Positions 52,633 through 63,671 of a DNA stretch of 64,000 bases are shown here, piece by piece (position 1 is the first letter of the stretch; every line of letters starts with the position of its first letter). A program made the position numbers and the translations under genes. The notes beneath the pieces were generated by a model. The model was not told the origin of the DNA, did no database searches, and was given only the letters and a program-made list of their open reading frames with translations. Source of the DNA: Tetradesmus obliquus (lineage: Eukaryota; Chlorophyta; Chlorophyceae; Sphaeropleales; Scenedesmaceae); the NCBI GenBank assembly GCA_030272155.1, contig CP126207.1, positions 1,922,001-1,986,000 of the forward strand, given 5' to 3'.

Positions 52633-53479
52633 TTTTTTTTTTTTTTTTTTTTTTTTTGAAGCAAGAAAGTTACAAGGGCTGACCTACATAACTGTGCACT
52701 TGCTCCACAAAAAGATCCATTGAGAGAGTGAGGCAACCTGTTCCGCACTCACCCCACAGGTCTCTTGTACCAAGAGACGCTGTCACACGATCATGCAGAC
52801 AGCCCCGTGCGGGGCAGCCCCGAAAGGCATCCAGGACCTGACCGAGTGCCCAGACTCCACTAAAATCACAGTCACGCAATGACGTCCTGTGATGTGTGAC
52901 AGACCGTGACTGGCCCTTGAAACAAAAGCTGTCCATAGTGTAGCTGTCAGCTATCAATGCATGGTGACTTGCACACCTCTAAAAGCTGCACCTTACGAAT
53001 AGGCGTCTTGTGTGTGTGTCGTAATGCTGCCTGTAAGGTGCAGCTTTTAGAGGTGTGCAAGTCACCATGCATTGATAGCTGACAGCTACACTATGGACAG
53101 CTTTTGTTTCAAGGGCCAGTCACGGTCTGTCACACATCACATGACGTCATTGCGTGACTGTGATTTTAGTGGAGTCTGGGCACTCGGTCGGGTCCTTTTT
53201 TTTTTTTTTTTTGAAGCAAGAAAGTTACAAGGGCTGACCTACATAACTTTGCACTTGCTCCACAAAAAGATCCATTGAGAGAGTGAGGCAACCTGTTCCG
53301 CACTCACCCCACAGGTCTCTTGTACCAAGAGACGCTGTCACACGATCATGCAGACAGCCCCGTGCGGGGCAGCCCCGAAAGGCATCCAGGACCTGACCGA
53401 GTGCCCAGACTCCACTAAAATCACAGTCGGTCAGGTCCTGGATGCCTTTCGGGGCTGCCCCGCACGGGGCTGTCTGCAT
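52633..53479. mobile_element. Minus tail, plus tail and nested minus tail (unit 1)
   Basis: A minus tail (52633-52995) stops at CACCTTAC and meets a plus UTR (GAATAGGCGTC, 52996-53479). The plus UTR is broken by a minus tail at 53196-53427 with the duplication CGGTC(G/A)GGTCC at 53185-53195 and 53428-53438. The minus tail 52633-52995 corresponds to the 3' end of LINE copy 3, which in unit 3 continues as a long element. Confidence 0.82.
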
Positions 53480-54891
53480 TTTTTTTTTTTTTTTTTTTTT
53501 TTTTTGAAGCAAGAAAGTTACAAGGGCTGACCTACATAACTGTGCACTTGCTCCACAAAAAGATCCATTGAGAGAGTGAGGCAACCTGTTCCGCACTCAC
53601 CCCACAGGTCTCTTGTACCAAGAGACGCTGTCACACGATCATGCAGACAGCCCCGTGCGGGGCAGCCCCGAAAGGCATCCAGGACCTGACCGAGTGCCCA
53701 GACTCCACTAAAATCACAGTCACGCAATGACGTCCTGTGATGTGTGACAGACCGTGACTGGCCCTTGAAACAAAAGCTGTCCATAGTGTAGCTGTCAGCT
53801 ATCCATGCATGGTGACTTGCACACCTCTAAAAGCTGCACCTTACAGGCAGCATTACGACACACACACAAGACGCCTATTTATAGGTGACTGATTGTCGAC
53901 GATGTGTGTGTGTCGTAATGCTGCCTGTAAGGTGCAGCTTTTAGAGGTGTGCAAGTCACCATGCATTGATAGCTGACAGCTACACTATGGACAGCTTTTG
54001 TTTCAAGGGCCAGTCACGGTCTGTCACACATCACAGGACGTCATTGCGTGACTGTGATTTTAGTGGAGTCTGGGCACTCGGTCAGGTCCTGGATGCCTTT
54101 CGGGGCTGCCCCGCACGGGGCTGTCTGCATGATCGTGTGACAGCGTCTCTTGGTACAAGAGACCTGTGGGGTGAGTGCGGAACAGGTTGCCTCACTCTCT
54201 CAATGGATCTTTTTGTGGAGCAAGTGCACAGTTATGTAGGTCAGCCCTTGTAACTTTCTTGCTTCAAAAAAAAAAAAAAAAAAAAAACTGATTGTCGACA
54301 CAGACAATCGCCACCTGTCTATTCATAGACTCTCCACTTCATGCAAAGCACATCCTGCTATTGACCGAACATACCCCTATGAGACATGTGGCAATATGTA
54401 AACAAAATGACACCAACACAGACACACATCACCACACACGCAAACTTATCATCACATGCCTGCGCACATAATCATACTCTGCTACCCACGCGCATGCATA
54501 CATAACGTAACCCAGCCATCAACTTAGCCTTTGCCATTCTATTTTGCAACACATCACAACGAGAAACGACAACCACTACTCCAACGAATGCATTGCATAT
54601 CCTGCCCGAGCCGTCAAAACAGACCACCACGCCACCTATACCCGTGCCCAACCCATCACTCACATGCCAGCCGTGCCGGCCCGAATATTGATGCGACCAT
54701 CGGTGCCCACCCTATACAGTGCTCCCCACTTCTGCCAAAAGTCAACAAGTTTGATCTCAGGCGACCTTCCTTGCAGCCATGCAAACGGTATCCCACAACC
54801 CAACCTAACATCTACTTCCACCCTATCCCATTCCCTCTGAATTTGCTGCCGTAGCTCTGCCAGAAACCTGCACGCCACAGCCTTAGCAGCG
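53480..54891 (-). mobile_element. LINE copy of unit 2, with nested plus tail
   Basis: Repeats LINE copy 9, with the nested plus tail at 53901-54287 (CTGATTGTCGAC at 53889-53900 and 54288-54299). Its left flank is LINE UTR, not satellite, so it arose by duplication and not by insertion here. Confidence 0.88.
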
Positions 54892-55277
54892 ACGACCGCA
54901 TATACGACCGCATAATGTTGTTCGTGGCATTAGTAAAAATGTTTCAACTAGTTGCAAATGTTTATCGGATGATCAAAATGTCAAGGCAATGACCTGGCAT
55001 GCCGGATGCAGGTTGGCACGGGTGCCGATGACCTGGCATGCACCGTCACCAAAAAGCTCACGTCCGGCAAAAATACCTGCGGGTCGATCTTCGATTTTAC
55101 ATGTCCGTCACTAACAATTAAGGACTTTATTTGTCTGGCAGTGCGCATTCAAGCAAATCGAAGCGGCCCGCAAACCGTCGCCGCGCTTCCAATTTTCGTC
55201 CGGGCCGCGTACTTGCCGATCATCTACGACCGCATATTGTTGTTCGTGGCACTAGTAAAAATGTTTCAATTTGTTGC

Positions 55278-55282
<5 letters not shown>
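54892..55282 (+). repeat. Satellite fragment of unit 2
   Basis: Collinear with 52242-52632. Confidence 0.9.
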
Positions 55283-55308
<26 letters not shown>

Positions 55309-56129
55309 GAAGCAAGAAAGTTACAAGGGCTGACCTACATAACTGTGCACTTGCTCCACAAAAAGATCCATTGAGAGAGTGAGGCAACCTGTTCCGCACT
55401 CACCCCACAGGTCTCTTGTACCAAGAGACGCTGTCACACGATCATGCAGACAGCCCCGTGCGGGGCAGCCCCGAAAGGCATCCAGGACCTGACCGAGTGC
55501 CCAGACTCCACTAAAATCACAGTCACGCAATGACGTCCTGTGATGTGTGACAGACCGTGACTGGCCCTTGAAACAAAAGCTGTCCATAGTGTAGCTGTCA
55601 GCTATCAATGCATGGTGACTTGCACACCTCTAAAAGCTGCACCTTACGAATAGGCGTCTTGTGTGTGTGTCGTAATGCTGCCTGTAAGGTGCAGCTTTTA
55701 GAGGTGTGCAAGTCACCATGCATTGATAGCTGACAGCTACACTATGGACAGCTTTTGTTTCAAGGGCCAGTCACGGTCTGTCACACATCACATGACGTCA
55801 TTGCGTGACTGTGATTTTAGTGGAGTCTGGGCACTCGGTCGGGTCCTTTTTTTTTTTTTTTTTGAAGCAAGAAAGTTACAAGGGCTGACCTACATAACTT
55901 TGCACTTGCTCCACAAAAAGATCCATTGAGAGAGTGAGGCAACCTGTTCCGCACTCACCCCACAGGTCTCTTGTACCAAGAGACGCTGTCACACGATCAT
56001 GCAGACAGCCCCGTGCGGGGCAGCCCCGAAAGGCATCCAGGACCTGACCGAGTGCCCAGACTCCACTAAAATCACAGTCGGTCAGGTCCTGGATGCCTTT
56101 CGGGGCTGCCCCGCACGGGGCTGTCTGCA
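55283..56129. mobile_element. Minus tail, plus tail and nested minus tail (unit 2)
   Basis: Collinear with 52633-53479: minus tail to 55647, plus UTR 55648-56129, nested minus tail 55847-56078. Confidence 0.82.
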
Positions 56130-57540
56130 TTTTTTTTTTTTTTTTTTTTTTTTTTGAAGCAAGAAAGTTACAAGGGCTGACCTACATAACTGTGCACTTG
56201 CTCCACAAAAAGATCCATTGAGAGAGTGAGGCAACCTGTTCCGCACTCACCCCACAGGTCTCTTGTACCAAGAGACGCTGTCACACGATCATGCAGACAG
56301 CCCCGTGCGGGGCAGCCCCGAAAGGCATCCAGGACCTGACCGAGTGCCCAGACTCCACTAAAATCACAGTCACGCAATGACGTCCTGTGATGTGTGACAG
56401 ACCGTGACTGGCCCTTGAAACAAAAGCTGTCCATAGTGTAGCTGTCAGCTATCAATGCATGGTGACTTGCACACCTCTAAAAGCTGCACCTTACAGGCAG
56501 CATTACGACACACACACAAGACGCCTATTTATAGGTGACTGATTGTCGACGATGTGTGTGTGTCGTAATGCTGCCTGTAAGGTGCAGCTTTTAGAGGTGT
56601 GCAAGTCACCATGCATTGATAGCTGACAGCTACACTATGGACAGCTTTTGTTTCAAGGGCCAGTCACGGTCTGTCACACATCACAGGACGTCATTGCGTG
56701 ACTGTGATTTTAGTGGAGTCTGGGCACTCGGTCAGGTCCTGGATGCCTTTCGGGGCTGCCCCGCACGGGGCTGTCTGCATGATCGTGTGACAGCGTCTCT
56801 TGGTACAAGAGACCTGTGGGGTGAGTGCGGAACAGGTTGCCTCACTCTCTCAATGGATCTTTTTGTGGAGCAAGTGCACAGTTATGTAGGTCAGCCCTTG
56901 TAACTTTCTTGCTTCAAAAAAAAAAAAAAAAAAAAACTGATTGTCGACACAGACAATCGCCACCTGTCTATTCATAGACTCTCCACTTCATGCAAAGCAC
57001 ATCCTGCTATTGACCGAACATACCCCTATGAGACATGTGGCAATATGTAAACAAAATGACACCAACACAGACACACATCACCACACACGCAAACTTATCA
57101 TCACATGCCTGCGCACATAATCATACTCTGCTACCCACGCGCATGCATACATAACGTAACCCAGCCATCAACTTAGCCTTTGCCATTCTATTTTGCAACA
57201 CATCACAACGAGAAACGACAACCACTACTCCAACGAATGCATTGCATATCCTGCCCGAGCCGTCAAAACAGACCACCACGCCACCTATACCCGTGCCCAA
57301 CCCATCACTCACATGCCAGCCGTGCCGGCCCGAATATTGATGCGACCATCGGTGCCCACCCTATACAGTGCTCCCCACTTCTGCCAAAAGTCAACAAGTT
57401 TGATCTCAGGCGACCTTCCTTGCAGCCATGCAAACGGTATCCCACAACCCAACCTAACATCTACTTCCACCCTATCCCATTCCCTCTGAATTTGCTGCCG
57501 TAGCTCTGCCAGAAACCTGCACGCCACAGCCTTAGCAGCG
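56130..57540 (-). mobile_element. LINE copy of unit 3, with nested plus tail
   Basis: Collinear with 53480-54891; the nested plus tail is at 56551-56936 with CTGATTGTCGAC on both sides. Confidence 0.88.
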
Positions 57541-57931
57541 ACGACCGCATATACGACCGCATAATGTTGTTCGTGGCATTAGTAAAAATGTTTCAACTAG
57601 TTGCAAATGTTTATCGGATGATCAAAATGTCAAGGCAATGACCTGGCATGCCGGATGCAGGTTGGCACGGGTGCCGATGACCTGGCATGCACCGTCACCA
57701 AAAAGCTCACGTCCGGCAAAAATACCTGCGGGTCGATCTTCGATTTTACATGTCCGTCACTAACAATTAAGGACTTTATTTGTCTGGCAGTGCGCATTCA
57801 AGCAAATCGAAGCGGCCCGCAAACCGTCGCCGCGCTTCCAATTTTCGTCCGGGCCGCGTACTTGCCGATCATCTACGACCGCATATTGTTGTTCGTGGCA
57901 CTAGTAAAAATGTTTCAATTTGTTGCAAAGG
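57541..57931 (+). repeat. Satellite fragment of unit 3
   Basis: Collinear with 52242-52632; the poly(T) of LINE copy 3 follows at 57932. Confidence 0.9.
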
Positions 57932-58984
57932 TTTTTTTTTTTTTTTTTTTTTTTTGAAGCAAGAAAGTTACAAGGGCTGACCTACATAACTGTGCACTTG
58001 CTCCACAAAAAGATCCATTGAGAGAGTGAGGCAACCTGTTCCGCACTCACCCCACAGGTCTCTTGTACCAAGAGACGCTGTCACACGATCATGCAGACAG
58101 CCCCGTGCGGGGCAGCCCCGAAAGGCATCCAGGACCTGACCGAGTGCCCAGACTCCACTAAAATCACAGTCACGCAATGACGTCCTGTGATGTGTGACAG
58201 ACCGTGACTGGCCCTTGAAACAAAAGCTGTCCATAGTGTAGCTGTCAGCTATCAATGCATGGTGACTTGCACACCTCTAAAAGCTGCACCTTACAGGCAG
58301 CATTACGACACACACACAAGACGCCTATTTATAGGTGACTGATTGTCGACACAGACAATCACCACCTGTCTGTTCATAGACTCGCCACTTCATGCAAAGC
58401 ACATCCTGCTATGGACCGAACATACCCCTATGAGACATTTGGTATTATGTAAAAAATGACACCAACACAAACACATATAACCACACACACAAACTTATCA
58501 TCACATGCCTGCACACATCATCATACTCTGCTACCCACACGCATGCATACATAACGTAATCCAGCCATCAACTTAGCCTTTGCCATTCTATTTTGCAACA
58601 CATCACAACGAGGAACGACAACCACTACTCCAACGAATGCATTGCATATCCTGCCCGAGCCGTCAAAACAGACCACCACGCCACCTTTACCCGTGCCCAA
58701 CCCATCACTCACATGCCAGCCGTGCCGGCCCGAATCTTGATGCGACCATCGGTGCCCACCCTATACAGTGCTCCCCACTTCTGCCAAAAGTCAACAAGTT
58801 TGATCTCAGGCGACCTTCCTTGCAGCCATGCAAACGGTATCCCACAACCCAACCTAACATCTACTTCCACCCTATCCCATTCCCTCTGAATTTGCTGCCG
58901 TAGCTCTGCCAGAAACTGCACGCCACAGCCTTAGCAGCGTATGATGAGCTGCCCGGCTCGCCAGCTGCAAACCGTTGGCTGCCC

Positions 58985-59024
<40 letters not shown>

Positions 59025-59063
59025 TGTTGTCCTCCGCCCCGCTGTTGCTGTGGCTCTGCGATT

Positions 59064-59811
59064 TTTTTTTTTTTTTTTTTTTGAAGCAAGAAAGTTACAA
59101 GGGCTGACCTACATAACTGTGCACTTGCTCCACAAAAAGATCCATTGAGAGAGTGAGGCAACCTGTTCCGCACTCACCCCACAGGTCTCTTGTACCAAGA
59201 GACGCTGTCACACGATCATGCAGACAGCCCCGTGCGGGGCAGCCCCGAAAGGCATCCAGGACCTGACCGAGTGCCCAGACTCCACTAAAATCACAGTTAC
59301 GCAATGACGTCCTGTGATGTGTGACAGACCGTGACTGGCCCTTGAAACAAAAGTTGTCCATAGTGTAGCTGTCAGCTATCAATGCATGGTGACTTGCACA
59401 CCTCTAAAAGCTGCACCTCACAGTCACCATGCATTGATAGCTGACAGCTACACTATGGACAGCTTTTGTTTCAAGGGCCAGTCACGGTCTGTCACACATC
59501 ACAGGACGTCATTGCGTGACTGTGATTTTAGTGGAGTCTGGGCACTCGGTCAGGTCCTGGATGCCTTTCGGGGCTGCCCCGCACGGGGCTGTCTGCATGA
59601 TCGTGTGACAGCGTCTCTTGGTACAAGAGACCTGTGGGGTGAGTGCGGAACAGGTTGCCTCACTCTCTCAATGGATCTTTTTGTGGAGCAAGTGCACAGT
59701 TATGTAGGTCAGCCCTTGTAACTTTCTTGCTTCAAAAAAAAAAAAAAAAAAAAAAAAAACGCTGCACCTCACAGGCAGCATTACGACACACACACACACA
59801 AGACGCCTACC
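59064..59811 (-). mobile_element. LINE tail inserted in copy 3, itself interrupted
   Basis: Flanked by GGCTCTGCGATT at 59052-59063 and 59812-59823. It consists of T-run, tail and UTR up to AAGACGCCTACC, split by the plus tail at 59424-59760. Confidence 0.93.
59424..59760 (+). mobile_element. LINE tail (plus) nested in the 59064-59811 tail
   Basis: From TCACCATGCATTG to 26 A, flanked by GCTGCACCTCACAG at 59410-59423 and 59761-59774. Confidence 0.95.
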
Positions 59812-60252
59812 GGCTCTGCGATTGCAAACCGCTGCCTGCATTGCGGCTGCTGCCGCCCTCGCTACCACCCGCACTGGCCACAGTCACGCCAGCCCTGCTG
59901 CTGCTGCAGCGCACCACCCAAATGGATTCCAGCAGCAGCAGACGCAGCTGCGTCCACAACTGCTGCTGCCCTGCTGGCGGCGCCCACACACTGAAGTCAT
60001 CCAGCAGCAGCAGACGGCTGTTATTAACAGGGACCACTGCTCCTGGCTGCACAAGCTGCCACACCTGTTGCGCATACCACTGCCACACTGCTGCAGCTAT
60101 TGGGCACTCCACAAACAAGTGGGTGAGGGTCTCCAGTTGCTGCGGCTGCTGACACTGCTGTGCTCGGCAGGCAAAGTGAGCCGGCGCGCGCCTACTGGAT
60201 GCCAGCATGCGCCGTGCGCCTACCTTCACTCCTGCATGCAGAAGCCGCCAGC

Positions 60253-60254
60253 TT

Positions 60255-60296
<42 letters not shown>
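60253..60296 (+). mobile_element. Almost pure poly(A) insertion (TTC plus 41 A)
   Basis: A 41-A run preceded by TTC (GCTTC if the flank is counted) is flanked by GAAGCCGCCAGC at 60241-60252 and 60297-60308. It splits the knuckle coding region of copy 3. It is the most extreme 5' truncation of the family in the window. Confidence 0.92.
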
Positions 60297-60298
<2 letters not shown>

Positions 60299-60403
60299 AG
60301 CCGCCAGCCAAACACTCGCAGCCGCCTCGGCAGCTGGGTGTCTTTCAGCCTATGATAACTCGCCACCCAGCGGTGCTGCCTGGCATCGGCAGCACCCATG
60401 GAT

Positions 60404-61108
60404 ATTTTTTTTTTTTTTTGAAGCAAGAAAGTTACAAGGGCTGACCTACATAACTGTGCACTTGCTCCACAAAAAGATCCATTGAGAGAGTGAGGCAACC
60501 TGTTCCGCACTCACCCCACAGGTCTCTTGTACCAAGAGACGCTGTCACACGATCATGCAGACAGCCCCGTGCGGGGCAGCCCCGAAAGGCATCCAGGACC
60601 TGACCGAGTGCCCAGACTCCACTAAAATCACAGTCACGCAATGACGTCCTGTGATGTGTGACAGACCGTGACTGGCCCTTGAAACAAAAGCTGTCCATAG
60701 TGTAGCTGTCAGCTATCCATGCATGGTGACTTGCACACCTCTAAAAGCTGCACCTTACAGGCAGCATTACGACACACACACAAGACGCCTATTTATAGGT
60801 GACTGATTGTCGACACAGACAATCGCCACCTGTCTATTCATAGACTCTCCACTTCATGCAAAGCACATCCTGCTATTGACCGAACATACCCCTATGAGAC
60901 ATGTGGCAATATGTAAAAAAAATGACACCAACACAGACACACATCACCACACACGCAAACTTATCATCACATGCCTGCGCACATAATCATACTCTGCTAC
61001 CCACGCGCATGCATACATAACGTAACCCAGCCATCAACTTAGCCTTTGCCATTCTATTTTGCAACACATCACAACGAGAAACGACAACCACTACTCCAAC
61101 GAATGCAT
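60404..61108 (-). mobile_element. LINE tail (705 bp) inserted in copy 3
   Basis: Poly(T), complete distal UTR to CCAACGAATGCAT, flanked by CAGCACCCATGGAT at 60390-60403 and 61109-61122. The apparent fusion of the LINE ORF with UTR at 61108 is this insertion boundary, not a deletion. Confidence 0.95.
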
Positions 61109-62569
61109 CAGCACCCATGGATTGAGTGATCGGGTCCAGTAGACCATTGTGTGCTGGGCAGCTGATGCGCTGCTGTTGCTGCTCCTGTTGCTGCCGCTGA
61201 GCCGTGACCACTGCTGCTGCTGTTGCTGCGCGCTGTCTTGGCAGCTCCCGCTCCCTGGACGGATCCATCCAGGACGCATGGTAAGCTGCCATCATAGCTG
61301 CATCGCTAAACCGCTGGTTGTCACTGCTGCTGCCGCTGGGATTGCCAGGCGCCTCGCTACTTTGCTGCATTTGCTGGAAAGACCGTTTCTGAGCTGCCTC
61401 CATCTCCTGCAAGCCGTCCTGTGGCGCCTCAGCACCCAGGCGGTTGCGCCACAGCCGCGGGCGCATGCCTACCCCTGACACCCACCCCTCTTTGCACTGC
61501 CGGCTGCATTGCTCCTGCAGCAGCCTGCATGTTGCCACCTTTGGTGTGAACTGCAGCAGGCTAACAGCAAACCCCATCCCCCATACACTAGGATCTACGC
61601 GAATGTCTGCCCAAGCACCCACCAGGTACCATGACGGCGTGCTTTGCGATTGCTGCTGTTGCTGTTGCTGTCCCTGGTGCTGCTGCTGCTGCTGCTGCTG
61701 CTGCTGCGGCTGCTGCTGTTCCTGTTGTTGCTGCTGTCGCGGCTGCTGCTGTGGCCATGCTGCTGGCTGCTGCTGCTGCTGCTGCTGCTGTTCCTGCTGT
61801 TGCTGCTGTCGAGGCTGCCGCTGTTGCCGTGCTGCTGGCTGTTGCCGCTGCTGCTGCTGTTGTCGCTGCTGTCGCTGCTGTTGTTGCCGCTGAAAGGCAG
61901 GGTGCGGCACTGCTTTTACATCTACCACACAACAGGGCGCCCATTGGAGGGCTGCTGTGTCCATTGGGACAGCTGTCGTGGCCGTCAAGCTGCCATCCTG
62001 CTGCACCTTGTAGCACTTGGTGGCGCCATCTTGCTGCAACTGTTGTGCCCACTGCTGCTGCGTATCGGTCTGCCATGCACCTGTGTTGCCCTCCCGCAGA
62101 GTGCGCAGCCATGTCGGCGGCAGCACTAAGCCATCTTGCTGCGGCTGTCCAGTTAGCTGCTGCTGCACCTGCCCCAGTGTGGTGCCTGCGCCGTGGCGCA
62201 GCTGAGCAGGTACGGTGCCGGCTGCTGCCAACATCTGCCCATCTGAGCTGCTACCCACGCTGTGGTTCCCCACTAGCAGCTCAAGCTGGATCTGCTGGCG
62301 GGTCATGGCGCTGTGCTCCACGTGCCTGTGAATGCCCACATTTTGCAGCGCCTCTATGTATGCTGCAAGGCGCAGCGGCAGCCTGCCGCCCCTGGCGGCA
62401 GCCTGCAGCGGCGCCCTTGATTGCTGCACCAACGCTGCCTCCCCTAGTCCTGGCAGTGCATGGCGCAGGTTGGCCCGCATGAAGGCCTTCCATGGGGCTC
62501 GCCGCGGCGACAGCAATGCTGCTGCTGTGCGTGCCTGCATTGCTGTGGCGTGCGCCCTGACATCAACCT
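61109..62569 (-). CDS. LINE ORF middle part: thumb, Gln-rich linker, C-terminal linker (copy 3)
   Basis: An uninterrupted frame runs from the end of the RT thumb (MQARTAAALLSPRRAPWKAF) through the Gln-rich linker (about 61650-61890, CTG-type codons) and FTPKVATCRLLQEQCSRQCK into SMGA before the knuckle. It shows the true joint between linker and C-terminal part that the mini-insertion disrupts in copies 1 and 2. The RT part continues beyond the insertion at 62570-62812. No catalytic motif lies in this segment itself. Confidence 0.7.
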
Positions 62570-62812
62570 CATTGCGTGACTGTGATTTTAGTGGAGTCTG
62601 GGCACTCGGTCAGGTCCTGGATGCCTTTCGGGGCTGCCCCGCACGGGGCTGTCTGCATGATCGTGTGACAGCGTCTCTTGGTACAAGAGACCTGTGGGGT
62701 GAGTGCGGAACAGGTTGCCTCACTCTCTCAATGGATCTTTTTGTGGAGCAAGTGCACAGTTATGTAGGTCAGCCCTTGTAACTTTCTTGCTTCAAAAAAA
62801 AAAAAAAAAAAA
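62570..62812 (+). mobile_element. LINE tail (243 bp) inserted in copy 3
   Basis: From CATTGCGTGACTG to an A-run, flanked by ACATCAACCT at 62560-62569 and 62813-62822. The empty site is intact in copies 1 (around 2570) and 2 (around 10150). Confidence 0.95.
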
Positions 62813-63378
62813 ACATCAACCTGCCTCATTCCGCCCATGCTGAAAGGCAGGCTGGCCACTGCTGCCGGAGGGCTTTCATTCCACTGCCGGATGTTGGCTT
62901 CTCGAGCGCAGCCCTGCTCTGTCACAAACCCTAAGAGGCGGCGGTGCATCCTGGCCATGATATCTGCTGGGACTGGCACGAACTGCGCATGATATGTGAT
63001 GCAAGATGCCATCATCTGCTGCGCAACTGCGCAGCGCCCCAAATAGCTGAGATTCTGCCGTGCCCACTGCCGCGCCCGGTATGTGATGGTTTGCAGGCGC
63101 TGCGTATACAGCGCTACTGCATGCGGCTCTGCGCCTGCTGCTGACAGCAGCAGACCCAGGTGCCTGATCGGGTGCAGTGCTGTATCATGGAACGGTATCT
63201 GCGTGGCTGGATCCACCCCTACAAACGGCTGCTGCGTGCCTACTTCCATGCCCTGGCACTTGCTGACTCCCAGCTTGGCGCCACTCGCTGCACAAAACGG
63301 CTGTACTGCTTTCCTCACCAGCACAGCAACGCCTTGCCTGCTGGCAGCGTGCAGGGTGGTGTCGTCTGCATGCTGCAT
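62813..63378 (-). pseudogene. LINE RT fragment, motif C to thumb (copy 3)
   Basis: Reads HADDTTLHAASRQGVAV (motif C), GAKLGVSKCQGM (motif D) and RHLGLLLSAAGAEPHAVAL, then the thumb. Motifs A and B are missing because the RT is cut at about 63381 and joined to a zinc-knuckle fragment (LFVECPVAAAAWQWYAQQVW). Not functional as it stands. Confidence 0.78.
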
Positions 63379-63381
63379 GCA

Positions 63382-63500
63382 CTCGCTGCCACACCTGTTG
63401 CGCGTACCACTGCCACGCTGCTGCAGCTACTGGGCACTCCACAAACAAGTGGGTGAGGGTCTCCAGTTGCTGCGGCTGCTGACACTGCTGTGCTGGGCAG
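63382..63500 (-). pseudogene. Zinc-knuckle fragment 5' of the RT in copy 3
   Basis: A diverged knuckle piece (GCGCGTACCACTGCCACGCTG, CTACTGGGCACTCC) that stops at GCTGGGCAG. It marks the end of the LINE-dense region. Confidence 0.7.
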
Positions 63501-63524
63501 AGGGGTCATTTTTACCTTAGGGTG

Positions 63525-63671
63525 CATGGTCGTGTGACAGTGTCTCTTGGTACAAGAGACCTGTGGGGTGAGTGCGGAACAGGTTGCCTCACTCAATGGA
63601 TCTTTTTATGGAGCAAGTGTACAGTTATTTAGGTCAGCCCTTGTAACTTTCTTGCTTCAAAATAAAAAAAA
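63525..63671 (+). mobile_element. Diverged LINE tail (plus)
   Basis: From GCATGGTCGTGTGACAGTG to CTTGCTTCAAAATAAAAAAAA, with several differences from the common tail (a 4-bp deletion in CTCTCTCAATGG, TATGGAGC, GTGTACAG, TTATTTAGG). It is an older insertion. No target-site duplication is evident. Confidence 0.85.

Larger units (their letters stand above)
50843..57931. repeat. 2.65-kb higher-order tandem repeat, nearly three units
   Basis: Units start at poly(T)-GAAGCAAG at 50858, 53506 and 56156 (spacing about 2648 and 2650 bp). Each holds a LINE 3' end with a nested plus tail, then a 391-bp satellite fragment. Units 1 and 2 also have a minus tail, a plus tail and a further nested minus tail. 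Unit 1 follows satellite with a proper duplication; units 2 and 3 follow LINE sequence (CTGTCTGCAT). The unit boundary is therefore in the poly(T), where recombination took place. Unit 3 runs into LINE copy 3. Confidence 0.9.
57932..63500 (-). mobile_element. LINE copy 3 (minus) with four nested insertions
   Basis: Removing the insertions at 59064-59811, 60253-60296, 60404-61108 and 62570-62812 with one duplication each leaves about 3.8 kb of continuous LINE. It comprises poly(T), full UTR, C-terminal ORF (with a 1-bp deletion near 58916), knuckle, linker and Gln-rich region, and RT up to motif C. At about 63381 the RT is joined to another knuckle fragment (63382-63500), a different joint from that in copies 1 and 2. 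This copy lacks the mini-insertion of copies 1 and 2 and so keeps the linker-to-C-terminus frame continuous. Confidence 0.9.

Noticed and set aside
60987..61108. Fusion of the LINE ORF with its UTR as a novel protein end
   Set aside because: The paired CAGCACCCATGGAT duplication shows that this is the boundary of an inserted tail.
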